The notes under the pieces were generated by a model that saw nothing but the letters and a program-made list of their open reading frames with translations, had not been told where the DNA came from and did no database searches. From Macrothele yani (taxonomy: Eukaryota > Arthropoda > Arachnida > Araneae > Macrothelidae), in the NCBI GenBank assembly GCA_039090855.1, contig CM076990.1, positions 200,265,232-200,329,231 of the forward strand: a DNA stretch of 64,000 nt, in the 5' to 3' direction. Of this stretch, positions 33,610-44,668 are shown piece by piece. Both the position numbers and the translations under genes were made by a program. The stretch's first letter is position 1. The number at the start of each line of letters is the position of its first letter.

Positions 33610-34260
33610 TATGTTCTCAGACCCAGCAGATGTTGATGGCATCTTGAAGTACTTGTCCAATAATGTCTGTCCTGTAGCTCCTTTTTTTTTTCATGGTAAA
33701 AATCAGTTTATAGCATGCGATAGCATCATATGTTGCTCCAAATATTTTCACAGACTGTTTGGTGTCTTGATCCTGAGGCTTTCAGCCAGCTAGTCCATTA
33801 TTTTAAAGAATTCTGCCATCTGATTAGTCTCAGATAGCTCAGTTTTGTGTTCTTCCTCTGAAATCTCATCTTTGTTTCTATGGTCTTCAAGCTCTATCAA
33901 AGTTTCATTGTTCAATTCCTTTGTATGACTTGGCAACAATTCAATCAAGACTTTCTTCTAAATTTAATTCTAATGTTCAGGTCATTACCAAGAGGTCTCT
34001 AATCACATTTTCATGTTCTTCAGATCTTGAAGCATTTTGAACAAAACTGGGTGAATTTCTTCCAGACGGCTTCATGGTAGATAGTGCAATTTCACTCCAG
34101 AAAGCATTGATGTTTTTAACAGCTCTGTCTTTCTAAAACTAATTCAACAATTTGGTGCCCCATCCTTTAGTGGCTCTTACCACCTGTCTGACTGTTGTTG
34201 ATACATAATACTTTTTGAAAGTCAGTACGAGACCTTTGATTCACGAGTTGTATGAGGGAA
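33610..34260 (-). pseudogene. Tigger/pogo-like transposase remnant, C-terminal part
   Basis: Read on the minus strand, broken frames give LVLTFKKYYVSTTVRQVVRAT, VKNINAFWSEIALSTMKPSG and, nearer the end, AIACYKLIFTMKKK and LLDKYFK. This order resembles the C-terminal region of pogo/Tigger DDE transposases (MDQGVI.TFK..Y, then I.NI...W, then CY..IY). Stops and shifts are frequent. No terminal repeats were identified. Confidence 0.6.
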
Positions 34261-34300
34261 GTTGTATTTGCAGGCTAGAATTTTCCATGAGTCACATATA

Positions 34301-35697
34301 CACTGCTGGCCACCCAAAATGCAACACCAAGGACATGAGATAGCAAAGCCAGATTTACTGGACACATAACAGATACAAAGATGAAACAATTGAGCTTACA
34401 GTCCCGTGCGACTTGCGGAACACGCAGACATCAATAGTCCGTGCGGCCCCAGTGGCTGGCAATAACGGGTGATACATGCCGCGGTATCGAACAAAAGAGG
34501 CTTTGGATGTGGGCTTGGGGTATGTCGGTCCAGGCTGCTTTCACACGTTGCCACAGTTCGTCAAGCGTAGCCGCTGGTGGTGCTTGCCGGGCCACTCGGT
34601 TGCTGATCAGCGACCAGACATGTTCGATGGGCGACATATCCGGAGAACAGGCGAGCCACGGCAGTGTGACACCTGGTGGAACGTGAAGAATTGTCGCACG
34701 ATGCGTGCCACGTGTGGGCGTGCATTGTCCTGTTGAAACGTGGCCGCTGGCAGGTCCTGCAGGTAAGGGAGGACTACAGGCTCTAAAACGTCGGAGATGT
34801 AGCAGTGGCTGTAGAGTGTACCGGCGATGCGTACCAGAGGGGTGCGGGTGTCATATCCAATTGCACCCCAAACCATAACGCCAGGCAACGGACCGGTATG
34901 GCGATGCATAATGCAGGCGTCATACACTCTCGCCGCAGTGCTGCCACACGCGGATCCAACCATTGTGGTGCTGCAGGCAGAAGCGGGATTCATCGGAGAA
35001 GACAATGTTGTGCCATTCCGTAGTCCAGGTGCGGCGTTCAACGGCCCACTGCCATTGCACTCGCTTACAGAGTAACCTCAATGGTAATCGGAGCAATGGC
35101 CGCCGTGCGACAAGTCCCCGATCCTGCAGACGATGTCGCATGGTGCGTGCTGACACAGATTGTTGCGCAACACACCCTAATTCCTGCGCTAACATTCGTG
35201 ATGTGGCGGTGCGAGCCGTCAATGCACGCCGCACAACATGCCGGTCCTCTCGTTCAGTGGTATGCCACAGCTATTGCTCACGTCGGTCCGTTCGTCCCTC
35301 CTACACCCACCGAATCCATACTCGCCTCACTGTGGCTGGATGTCGTCCCACACGGGCGCTGATGTCTCAATACGATAAACCGCTGTTGCGATAAGCCACT
35401 ACTATTCGTCCTCTGTCGAACTTTGAAACGTGCTGGAATGACTGCCGTATTCTGCGACGAGGCATCAGGAAGCTTCCCAAGCACAGGTCAGGCAGCACAA
35501 CACACTTCCACTACTTACACCCCTCCTTCTGTGCACCCTTCTTATAGTGCTTCTCTGTGGCGTGCCGGACGCACATGATTTGCATATGCCCTGCAATGCT
35601 AATCGTTTGCATGTCCTCTCGCAGGCGATGCATGCTGCGAATTTCAGGCCAATCGGATGCTCTCTTCTTGGTGTTGCATTTTGGGTGGCCAGCAGTG
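34301..35697 (-). mobile_element. Tc1-like element with broken transposase
   Basis: Terminal inverted repeats, CACTGCTGGCCACCCAAAAT at both ends, with TA on each side (34299-34300 and 35698-35699); 1397 bp. The minus-strand gene starts at an ATG at 35465 (MPRRRIRQSFQHVSKF) and ends at 34431. It keeps LTARTATSRMLAQELG, NIVFSDESRFCL (first Asp), FQQDNARPHVARI (second Asp) and SPIEHVW (Glu), but at least three frameshifts separate these pieces. The DD34E family is inferred from motif style because the spacer is shifted. The terminal bases CACTG(C/A).GG recur in three Tc1 elements of this window. Confidence 0.88.
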
Positions 35698-36358
35698 TAA
35701 ATAAAAATCATTATGCTGGTACAGCACAAAGAGCAAATTCTGTAACACCTACCTGAGTCACAATCCATTTGGCCTATTTGCTAAATCTGGTAGCTTTTCA
35801 GAAATCCTGAAATTAATGTAAAAATATATAGAAAGCTCAATTACAAATGGTATTATTTTCCACAGAGATTAATGAAGAACAAGTCTTCATAAACAGCATG
35901 CAAACAAGCATATTATTCCTCGGCAAAGAAATACATCACTTAAATGTTATAAAGTACACTGCGAAATTCTCAAGACAAGAAAACCACATTCAGGAACCGA
36001 CTTAAGACAGTTTAGGGCCTGGGCAAGAGGATTTCAGCCCCCTCCCCACTCACCTGACATCCCTTGTTATGTGCATGTTTATGATTGAGGATGGTCTCGG
36101 GAGCCTTATTCTGAGCTTTTTGTAGTTCATTCCAAATCGGTTGGATACTGATTGGCAGAAAGTGTGTATTCCACATGGAATAATTTAGCAGAAGTGTTAT
36201 GCTCAATTCACACCTCAGCGCGTCAAGTGACATGATGCAAAGCAAAGAAATTATTAACCCATCACAATCGGAGTAAGTTCTTTCATGATTAGTTATTTCT
36301 CTCTCGTAATGTTTCATGCTGAGGTTTAAATGATGAAAATTTATATATTATTTCATAT
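35698..36358. other. Intronic sequence, nothing recognised
   Basis: SAAL1 intron 1 between the Tc1 and the long RTE. No coding or element ends seen. Confidence 0.5.
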
Positions 36359-39190
36359 ATCATCATCATCATCATCATTGTCAACCATTATCAATCCACT
36401 GCTGGACGAAGGTCTCCCCAAGTTTCCTCCACAACGGTCTGTCTTGTGCCAGTCTCCTCCATGTCACCCCTGCATACTTTCGAATTTCATCCACCCATCT
36501 CCCATGTGGTCTTCTTCTGGGTCTTTTCCTGTCCCTTGGAATCCAATCTAAAATTTCGGCTGTCCATCGATGATCTGTCCTTCTGGCAGTATGTCCAGCC
36601 CATTGCCATTTCAGGGATTTAACTCTGATCATGATGTCTTCCACTCTTGTCATTTTTCGGATCCACGAGTTCCTCTTCTTATCTCTCCTGGTTACACCAA
36701 GCATGCACCTCTCCATGCTTCTTTGAGTTGTCTGCAGCCTTTGTATGTCTCTTTTAGTTAAGGTCCACGTCTCTGCACCATACGTAAGCACTGGAAGGAT
36801 GCATTGATCAAACACTTTTCTTTTAAGACATAATGGCATATTGCTCTTGAAAATTATGCTGTTTCTTCCAAAAGCTCTCCAGGCAAGTTTTGTACGCCGA
36901 TTAATTTCTTCATCAATGTTACCCTCACTTGATATCTGTTGTCCAAGATAAACGTATGTGTCTGTTATCTCCAGCTTTTCTCCATCAATCGATAAATCTT
37001 CATTTCTTGTAAAAGCATTGAACATCACTTTTGTCTTCTGAAAGTTCATTTTTAATCCCACTTCTTTACTCTTGTCAGCAAGTTCCTGGATCATACTCTG
37101 CACCTCTGATGGGGTAGTTGCAAAAATGACTACGTCATCAGCAAAACGAAGGTGGGTTAGATAATCTCCATTAATCTTTATCCCCTTGTTTTCCCAGCTC
37201 AGCGACTGAAAAACACCCTCCAATGTGGCATTAAAGAGCTTCGGAGATATGGTGTCACCTTGTCTCACTCCCTTTCCAATTTTTACGTGTGTTGTATTTT
37301 CAAACAGCCTAATCTTTGCACTTGCATTTTCATAGATGTTATTAATAATATTAATGTATGCATCTTCAATACCGCAGGTTTTCAGAGCCATTGTAACTGC
37401 TGACGGTTTCACCGAATCAAAGGCTTTTTCATAATCGATAAAAGCCATGCACAATGGAAGTTCATATTCCCTCGCTCTTTCAATTAGTTCTCTCAGCACG
37501 TGGATATGATCTATTGTGCTGTAGCCACTCCTGAATCCAGCTTGTTCTCTCGGTTGAGCCATGTCTAGTGCTACCTTCAAGCGGTGTGAAAGAACTTTAG
37601 TGAAGATTTTATAAACTACTGATAGGAGGCTGATAGGTCTGTAGTTTCCGAGATCCTCAATGTCACCTTTCTTATGTAGCAGGATCATTGTAGTGGTGTT
37701 CCAATCCTCAGGAATCTTTCCTTCATTAAGGCATCGAGTGAAAATTTGGGCGAGTACTGTTTCGATTTCTCCACTTGCTTCTTGTATGATGTCTACAGTA
37801 ATTCCATCTTCTCCTGGAGCTTTTCCTCGCTTCATGTTCTTGATTGCATGTGCAACTTCTGCTGGAAGGACTGGAGGAACTCTGGTACTGGTATCTTTCA
37901 TGATGTCTGGAGTGCATATATCATCCCTTTCATATAATTTGGAGTAGAAATCTTTCACTCTTGTCAAGATTTCGCCTCTATTTCTTGTTACAGAACCATC
38001 TTCTTTTCTCAGTGCCATAATCTGTTTTCTTCCCTTACTGAGATGTCCCTTTGCTATCTTTAGGCTTTGGTTGTTTTCAATTGCTTTCCTCACTAGTTCA
38101 CAGTTGAATTTCCTTACGTCTTCAGTGATACTTTTTCTTACTGTCTTGCATAGCTCTATATATTCCACTTTGGAAGTCACATCTTCTTTATTTGTCCTCA
38201 TCTCTCTTCTTTTTTGCATCAACATTTTGGTTTTTCCTGATAATTTGTTCACATGCAACTTGTTCTTAGACCCAGCTAATTTTGTTGCTGTTTCCATAAG
38301 AGCTTTGGTTATTTTTCTGTTAACTTCAGAGATGTCCACTTCTTCCGATGTTAGGCCTTCTAAAGCAGAGAACCTGTTCTTCAGTTCTAACTTGAAGGTA
38401 TTATGGTGTTTTTTAAGGTTGGTTATGTCAATAGATTTTGTTTGTCTTATGAGCTTGCCACGTTCAAGTTTGGTGTTGAGGTGCATCTTACATCTCACCA
38501 ATCTATGGTCACTACCTGTGTTGAACTTGTTTAGCACACTGCAGTCTTCTATGACGAATTTTTTGTTACACATAATAAAATCAATTTCACTTGTCGTCCC
38601 ATTTGGATGTCTCCATGTCCATTTCCTGTGTGGCTTTTTCTTGAAGAAGGAGTTCAAGATGAAAAACCCTTCTGCCTCTGCAAACTCTACGAGAGTATTT
38701 CCACGCTGGTTTCTGTTGCCGTGACCGAATTTACCTACTGAAGTTTCATTCTGTTGCCGTTGCCCTATTTTTGCATTGAAATCTCCCATAATTATTTTCA
38801 AGTGCTGCTTACCTTTATTATTTAGATGACAAATTTCCTCATAAAATTCTTCAATTTCTTCTTCAGGATGACTTGTGGTGGGTGCATAAGTTTGAATAAT
38901 CTGAGCCTGGTATCTTTTCGAGAGTTGGATAACAAGTCGTGCAGCTCTGTCAGAGGAACTTTCAACTTCTACAACTTTATCCTTCAGTTTCTTGTTTATT
39001 ATAAATCCAACACCACTAGTTCTGCCAGTATCTGTCCCACGATAGTAGAAGAGATGTCCACTTTTCAGTTCGATGAGATCTTCTCCTTTTCTCCTTACCT
39101 CACTTAGCCCCACGATGTCCCACTTGATCCTTTGTAGTTCCTCTTCCAATTCAAGAAGCCTTGAATCAGAAGATACAAGTAACATATTTG
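36359..39190 (-). mobile_element. RTE-type LINE with a long open frame, slightly 5'-truncated
   Basis: The 3' end is a (CAT)n tail at 36359-36377 in + orientation. RTE-like homology ends near 39190, a little inside the expected endonuclease start, so only the first 20 or so residues and the 5' UTR are missing. The very short 3' UTR, simple-repeat tail and single EN-RT frame are characteristic of RTE elements. Fragments of the same family lie at 5130, 9564, 20715 and 32697. Confidence 0.9.
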
Positions 39191-39206
39191 TAGGGGGAGG
39201 GCTCAA
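36381..39206 (-). CDS. RTE endonuclease/reverse transcriptase, intact frame of 941 codons
   Basis: The minus-strand frame has no stop over 941 codons. The apparent Met (39206) lies in flanking DNA, so the native N-terminus is lost. Endonuclease motifs: GLSEVRRKG (about residue 33), TYAPT, MGDFNAKIG (about 140) and GSDHRLVRC (about 232). Reverse transcriptase: NYRPISLLSV, FIDYEKAFDSV (about 589), GVRQGDTISPKLFN and HLRFADDVVIF (catalytic box about 687; FADD instead of YADD). The C-terminal tail has RRRPHGRWVDE. Such proteins nick the target and copy their RNA at the site. The open frame argues for recent insertion, but the truncation makes this copy doubtful as an autonomous element. Confidence 0.9.
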   Translation of the reverse strand: MSPPPTNMLLVSSDSRLLELEEELQRIKWDIVGLSEVRRKGEDLIELKSGHLFYYRGTDTGRTSGVGFIINKKLKDKVVEVESSSDRAARLVIQLSKRYQAQIIQTYAPTTSHPEEEIEEFYEEICHLNNKGKQHLKIIMGDFNAKIGQRQQNETSVGKFGHGNRNQRGNTLVEFAEAEGFFILNSFFKKKPHRKWTWRHPNGTTSEIDFIMCNKKFVIEDCSVLNKFNTGSDHRLVRCKMHLNTKLERGKLIRQTKSIDITNLKKHHNTFKLELKNRFSALEGLTSEEVDISEVNRKITKALMETATKLAGSKNKLHVNKLSGKTKMLMQKRREMRTNKEDVTSKVEYIELCKTVRKSITEDVRKFNCELVRKAIENNQSLKIAKGHLSKGRKQIMALRKEDGSVTRNRGEILTRVKDFYSKLYERDDICTPDIMKDTSTRVPPVLPAEVAHAIKNMKRGKAPGEDGITVDIIQEASGEIETVLAQIFTRCLNEGKIPEDWNTTTMILLHKKGDIEDLGNYRPISLLSVVYKIFTKVLSHRLKVALDMAQPREQAGFRSGYSTIDHIHVLRELIERAREYELPLCMAFIDYEKAFDSVKPSAVTMALKTCGIEDAYINIINNIYENASAKIRLFENTTHVKIGKGVRQGDTISPKLFNATLEGVFQSLSWENKGIKINGDYLTHLRFADDVVIFATTPSEVQSMIQELADKSKEVGLKMNFQKTKVMFNAFTRNEDLSIDGEKLEITDTYVYLGQQISSEGNIDEEINRRTKLAWRAFGRNSIIFKSNMPLCLKRKVFDQCILPVLTYGAETWTLTKRDIQRLQTTQRSMERCMLGVTRRDKKRNSWIRKMTRVEDIMIRVKSLKWQWAGHTARRTDHRWTAEILDWIPRDRKRPRRRPHGRWVDEIRKYAGVTWRRLAQDRPLWRKLGETFVQQWIDNG

Positions 39207-39510
39207 AGGTTGGGGCCCTGAGCACGTGCACCAAATGCCCTTTCGTAAATCAGGCCCTCACCACATCACGCTAGAATGGAGATCAAACCATCCAGATCAC
39301 AAATAATCAGTTATTCAGATAATATCATGAACATTAGTCAAGAATAAATCTTTGCACAATGCAGGCAGGCACACATGAGGTTTTGAAATACTTGTATACT
39401 TCTATTATTCTGTTCTTCACACAATTCCTGCTTTGAATGGGAATAAACAAACAGGTAAACAAGCATTCCTAGGCAATATTTTATCTCCTCAATTTCAGTA
39501 GCAATTAATA
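39207..39510. other. Flank between RTE and mariner, nothing recognised
   Basis: Contains 'gggggagggctcaaagg' next to the RTE 5' truncation point. No coding evidence. Confidence 0.5.
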
Positions 39511-40779
39511 TTGGGTTGGTGCGAATGAAATGTCCGGCAAAGGACCAGCACACGTGGACGGCGAGAATGGAAAAGTAGGACAACTTACCTAGGCAAAATA
39601 TAATCCCCCTCGGCATTGACACATTGTCGCCATCTGTCCGGCAAGGACATGATCCCGGAACGAAAAAAGTCTTGTGAAGAAGTCATCAACTGCACGTTTA
39701 ACCTCATTGTCTGTTGTGAACTGTTTCTTAGACAGGAAGTGATCCAGGCGACGAAACAGATGATAGTCTGTCAGAGACAAGTCTGGATAATAGGCAAGAT
39801 GAGGCAGTGTTTCACAGCCCAAGGCATTTAGTGTCAGCATGGTTCATTGTGCAACATGAGGGCGGGGGTTGTCCTGGAGATTTCGAACACCCATGTCTGT
39901 TGACCAAAACCGGTTGTTTCTGCAGCAATTTCCAGTGCATCTGGTGTAATTCAGCACAATAATGTTCTGCAGTGATAGTTTGGCCTCTTGCCAAGAAACT
40001 CTGATGAATTATCCCAGCTGTGGACCACCAGACAAGGAGCATCATCATCTTGGTGTGTAGGGTGGCTTAGGATGCCGTCCAGCAGGCTGCACCTTGCTTA
40101 ATCATTGTGCAGCTCCTTTCTGATTATCATAAAGGACCCACTTCTCATCGCAGGTGATGATTCAATGCAGTAGAGGTTCTTGTTTATTCCTGGCAAACAG
40201 CGGCGTGCAGACTTCCAAACGCCTAGTCTTGTTGACACATGTCAACTCGTGTAGCAGCCACATGTCTAGCTTTTTTACCTTACCTAGCGCAGTCAGACAC
40301 CGAACAAGTATTGTGTGGTGGACACCTACCTCTACCACTATCTCACGACATGCTTTTCGGGAATCCGCTTCAACCACATGTAACAGAACATCATCAAAAA
40401 TAGCAAGAGGTCAGTGACCACATGCTTCATTTTGCAGGTCCGTATCTCCGCTTCGAAACTTCACAAACCAACGTCAAATGGTTCATTCATTGGATGTATT
40501 CTGCCCAAACGCTTTGTTAATGTTTTGAGCGGCAATTCCCACAGAATTGCCCAGTTTAAATTCATACAGGAAGACGATTCTCAAATTCGGCATCTGCATG
40601 TTTCCTTTGCAAGCCACGTTACGTCCAAACAAACCACACCTTTTTCACACACGTGCTAGCTATTTATAGTAACTTTGTGACACAACACCTGCAACACCTG
40701 TGGGTGGTTCTATTCCGCTGTGGTGGTGGCCTATCTCCACTGCTCATTCGTGCCGGACATTTCATTCACACCAACCCAA
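39511..40779 (-). mobile_element. Mariner element, cecropia-like, broken
   Basis: The ends read TTGGGTTGGTGCGAATGAAA (left) and TTGGGTTGGTGTGAATGAAA (right, inward), with TA on both sides (39509-39510 and 40780-40781); 1269 bp. These ends resemble those of cecropia-type mariners such as Hsmar1. On the minus strand, pieces of a mariner transposase are readable: ACREIVVEVGVHHTIL, WLLHELT, WWSTAGIIHQSFLARGQTI, LGCETLPHLAYYPDL and LTDYHLFRRLDHFL. They are in several frames with stops, so it is dead. Confidence 0.88.
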
Positions 40780-41295
40780 TACAAGATTAGGCTTACCAGA
40801 TATTATTCTGATCTATGAGATCCATCAATCTTTTTTGTGCTGTATCCAGGCCTATTACCTTTAGATTCAAATACCTGTAGTGGCCATAATCTTAATACCT
40901 CTATTATTAGATTTTATTTGTAGCTCTTCATATGTTCTGGTAGATATGTTTCTGATTTATAAGCTCCAACAATCTTTTCATCTTGCCTCTAGGCTCGTCG
41001 TCATTCGATTCATTTAGCTGTTGTGGCCTCAACTTGAATACATTGCTCACTGGAACCTATTTATAGCTTTACATGTGTTCTGGTTTTAAGACATTTGAAG
41101 ATTGAAGTTATATCATTTTAATAAATTGAACAGATTTAGCATTTGTTGGAATTTTGTTAGAAAATATGTTCTTCACCTATAAGCTCCAACTATCTTTTCA
41201 TCTTGTCTCCAGATCCACCATTGCCAGATTCAAGTAAATTTTATTAAACAAAATAGTCATTGTCTTGCTTACTGTAACTTAATAGCAGAAAACAT
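40780..41295. other. Intronic sequence with short internal repeats
   Basis: Three loosely similar blocks (about 40800-40870, 40945-41010 and 41165-41225) share 'ata(t/a)gctcca...atctttt(c)atcttg(t/c)ctc'. This suggests an old local repeat. No coding signature. Confidence 0.45.
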
Positions 41296-41299
41296 AGTT

Positions 41300-41710
41300 T
41301 TCTGCTGTTAAAATACATTGCCATTTATGAAAATTACATCGCCCTGGAGCTGGAATTGAACCTGCATCTCCTGATTTCCATTTGAACATGATGTCCATTA
41401 CACCACATAAGACAATGATGCTCAAATTCTTAATCATCAGATGCTTGGGACTTCATTGCCCTGGGTGGTGTAATAGACGCTCAAATAGAGTTAGCATACC
41501 CGGGAGTTTTCTGGGAGATGCGGGTTCGAGTCCCGCTGCAGGACGATGAAAATTTTCAAGTTTTCGGATATTATCTGACTTACCATCCTTGTCACATTTA
41601 CGCCAAAAATCGGATTGTCATCTTCAAAATTTGTATTATATGGCGTAATCCCGTATTTCTTTCATGATAGAAATTAGGAGATGCGGGTTCAATTTCCACT
41701 CTGCAGGGTG
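41300..41710. repeat. Inverted pair of tRNA-like SINE fragments plus a third partial copy
   Basis: 41330-41412 on the minus strand and 41460-41570 on the plus strand share 'ggtggtgtaat.gac', 'ggagatgc(g)ggttcga.tcc' (a good B box) and 'gatg.aaattttc'. A third piece with 'ggagatgcgggttcaatttcc' is at 41681. The two main copies face each other. They resemble the family at 44669-45110 in the 3' part (gatga.aattttc), and probably derive from a tRNA. Confidence 0.6.
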
Positions 41711-42277
41711 TTACATGTTGAACAGTAGCGCAAGTCACCTTAATAATTTAGCGGAGACTTGCAGTTCCAGCTTTTTTACAGCTCTGTCATAAACGGTTCC
41801 AACTGTTATTTCTGTGGTACTATCAACTTTGTCAATGTGACAGAAAAATCACTGTTCAGCCCACATGTAGCTGCTACTGTTACTCCAAGCAACTGGAGTC
41901 GGAAAAGGGGGAAGGAGAATCTGAACATTAGCTCAATCTAATGATTTTGAAGCAATTTTTTTTAATACATATATAAATGAATTAGTTTGAATCTGCTTTA
42001 TACGTTATTTTAAAATTTAAGAATGGTTTCAATATGTCCTTCCCATTCTTAATGGATTACTTTTACGTAAATCTTAATTTAATATGATTAATTACTGGTT
42101 TATCCTGGGTTACAAGAAAAATTAGATTACAGGAGAACCTGCTCGCTTATAATGAGAAGCTCGGAATTGATGGAATTCCTTGCTAAATCCGTTTTGGGTT
42201 GAAACATTCCACCATGTAAAAATATGAATACATGATAATAATCCTATACATTTATATTGTATATTCATAACAATTGG
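41711..42277. other. Intronic sequence, nothing recognised
   Basis: AT-rich SAAL1 intron 1. A plus-strand 60-codon frame at 41759-41941 overlaps the SINE flank and is not considered coding. Confidence 0.45.
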
Positions 42278-42494
42278 ATATACTTGAAAGATTTAAATTC
42301 TATTTTAACTTGAAGAGCTTTCCATTATTCTTCTCATCTTCTGAGTTCTTTTGTATTTTCAGATGTTTCTAGATTCTAGATCTTTATCAAGGCCTGTTCT
42401 CAATGATTAGAAAAAATTCTGTAAATACAAAAGAACTCAGAAGATGTCAAGAATATGGAAAACTCTTCAAGTTAAAATAAAATTTAAGTATATT
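42278..42494. repeat. Foldback element, arms about 70 bp
   Basis: The left arm (about 42291-42361, including 'attttaacttgaagagctttcc' region) mirrors the right arm (about 42420-42487) around a 55-bp centre containing 'tttatcaaggcctg'. A second, one-armed member of the family is at 24783-24910, so this is a dispersed element. Confidence 0.82.
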
Positions 42495-42794
42495 AGTCTG
42501 AATAAAGTCTAAGTGCTTTTAATTCTTGAAATATTTAATTACTTAACAACAGTAGTACAAATTAAAATAAAATAAGCACTTACATGAATGCATAGTAGCA
42601 GTGAATCCTGAAGCAGACATGTAGAAACATTTTTTAAACAGGAATCCAATATGTTGTTTATTTTGTATTATATTCATGTTCCCTTAAATTTGCCAAATAA
42701 CACTTAGCGCATTAAATACCTCATTACTGCCATAGCCAGTCGCTTCAGGAAAAACATTTGAGATTTTCCCCACATTCAATAGCTGTTGCATATA

Positions 42795-44177
42795 CACTGG
42801 CGTGCAAAAATTAAGGACGAGATGGTTTTTCGAATGTAACGACATGCAGAAGTGCTCCACATCGACTCAAATCATACCATAAGATCCCCAAGATTAAGAA
42901 TATGGGACAAGTAAGCAAAACCATCCAAATAAGGAATCCAAAGGATACAAAGGCACTTTATTGAAAAGGTAGCTTTGAGCACAACTGGACAGAAGACAGA
43001 AATGTCCATGTGACAGGCGGCTGCCAAAAAAAATCCAGTCTTTAGTAGGGGATATGATCACCCCTGACTGCGTTGCAAGATTTACAACGTCTGTCCATGC
43101 TGAGGACGAGGTTGTCAAGGAGCTGTTGAGGCATCGCGGCCCATTCTTCTTGTAGTGCCAATCGCAGCCGCGGAATCATTGCTGGCGGATGGTGACGTGC
43201 TGCCAAACGTCTCCTGAGAAGGTCCCACACGTGTTCGATTGGATTTAGGTCCAGGGACCTTGCGGGCCAATCCATGCGTTGAATATCTTCACTCTCCAAC
43301 AGCTCTGCGACAGCCACTGTACCATGAGGTATAGCGTTGTCGTTTATGAAGAGGAACTCAGGACCCACAGCACCTCTAAACAGACGCACGTGAGGCAGGA
43401 GAACCTCGGTACAATAGCAGACACCAGTGACTGAACCTCCTTGGAAGATGTGGAGGTCAGTACGGCTACCAAGCATGATACCGCCTCAAACGTGAACTCC
43501 GCCACCTCCAAACCGGTCCCTTTCGATGATGTTAGAGGTGTGATTGTGTGTTCCCTGCTCTCTCCAGATGTGTATATGTCCAGAATCGCTAGTCAGACTA
43601 AATCGGCTCTCATCCGTAAAGAGAACTCGGCCTCATTGCTGATGTGTCCAGTTCTCGTGTTCCCGCTGTCTGCCATCTGTCTCTTCTCGCCTGTAGGACA
43701 ATATACCGGTCGTCTGCTGCTGTGGTTGCTCATGGACGACCACTGTTAATCTCTCGAACAGCTGTTCCTGTCATTTGAAATGCTCTCCAAGCTCCTGAAA
43801 CGATACTGTGAACGATCCCGAACTCCTTGGCCACACTAGTCACACTTCGACCTTCTTACAACTTCCCAATGAAACGACCTCGGGTAAAGTTATCCAGATG
43901 TCGTCTACTGGATTGCCTGTTGGCCATATCACACAGGGGCAGCAACTCAACGTTGTTCAAACGTACGTACACCGTGCAATAGCTTTCACCGGATTGCTGA
44001 GCGTACACCGCCCGTGTGCTTTATACCCTTTCGACACTCCCGCCCCCCACGTCATGCTGCATATATGTGCATGCTTACCCTAGTCTATCTCCTCAGTGGT
44101 CTTTCAGTCCGTTCTACCTGCTCGTTCCGCTGCTATGCCAATTTCTCCTCTTCGTCCTTAATTTTTGCACACCAGTG
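42795..44177 (-). mobile_element. Tc1-like element (DD34E) with broken gene
   Basis: The ends are CACTGGCGTGCAAAAATTAA and CACTGGTGTGCAAAAATTAA (inward), with TA on both sides (42793-42794 and 44178-44179); 1383 bp. The gene is related to the intact one at 18842, sharing the LLPHVR.FRGAVG and ESEDIQR segments, but the ends differ, so these are separate families. Confidence 0.92.
43042..43926 (-). pseudogene. Tc1-like transposase, broken
   Basis: Starts at an ATG at 43926 (MANRQSSRRHLDNFTRGRFIGKL). An in-frame TAA then replaces the next codon, where the intact relative has Glu. After frame breaks up to about 43480 the last 144 codons are open (43476-43042): LLPHVRLFRGAVG, LFINDNAIPHG (second Asp) and DLNPIEHVW (Glu, 34 residues later), then LDNLVLSMDRR. 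The first catalytic Asp region (about 43605) lies in a shifted frame. Not functional. Confidence 0.85.
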
Positions 44178-44668
44178 TATGATGGTGGATTAGTGTTCTT
44201 CTCTTTGCTTTCATCACTCACCTCTACAGTTTCTGAAAAGTTTCTTTTTAACAAAGTCATCACTTGCAGAAACATCATCAAAATGTGTTCTGGCATCACA
44301 ACCAATCAGAAAGTGGAGGATTATTCATTTTGTTGTCAAAGTAGGTACAGTATTGGTATCCAACCCAGCTTTCCTAAGGCAGATTTGGATGCAAGACTGT
44401 GATACACTTTCCTAATCATCAGCTGCCAAAGCAAGAATCTCTTGCACAACTCACTTGTTGAGCAATTGATGAACTCCCTCCCCATTATTTCTCTACCAAC
44501 ATTTTCCCACTAGCACACCAAGATTTTCCTGCACTGTTGCAATTTCATTCTGTATGCCACTATTTCTACCCCTCCATTCCTGGATAGTGCACAGTAGATT
44601 TTCTCTGCCTCATTAAATATGGAATTTCATACTTTTTTGTTAAAAGTGATCATCTTACCAAACAGAAG
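44178..44668. other. Intronic sequence, nothing recognised
   Basis: SAAL1 intron 1 between the Tc1 and the tRNA-like foldback. No coding signature. Confidence 0.5.

Noticed and set aside
34963..35394. A 143-codon Arg/Cys/Thr-rich plus-strand frame
   Set aside because: Antisense of the Tc1 transposase at 34431-35465; its composition is an artefact of the complementary strand.
37660..38724. Several long plus-strand frames (up to 217 codons)
   Set aside because: They are the antisense shadow of the intact RTE reading frame.
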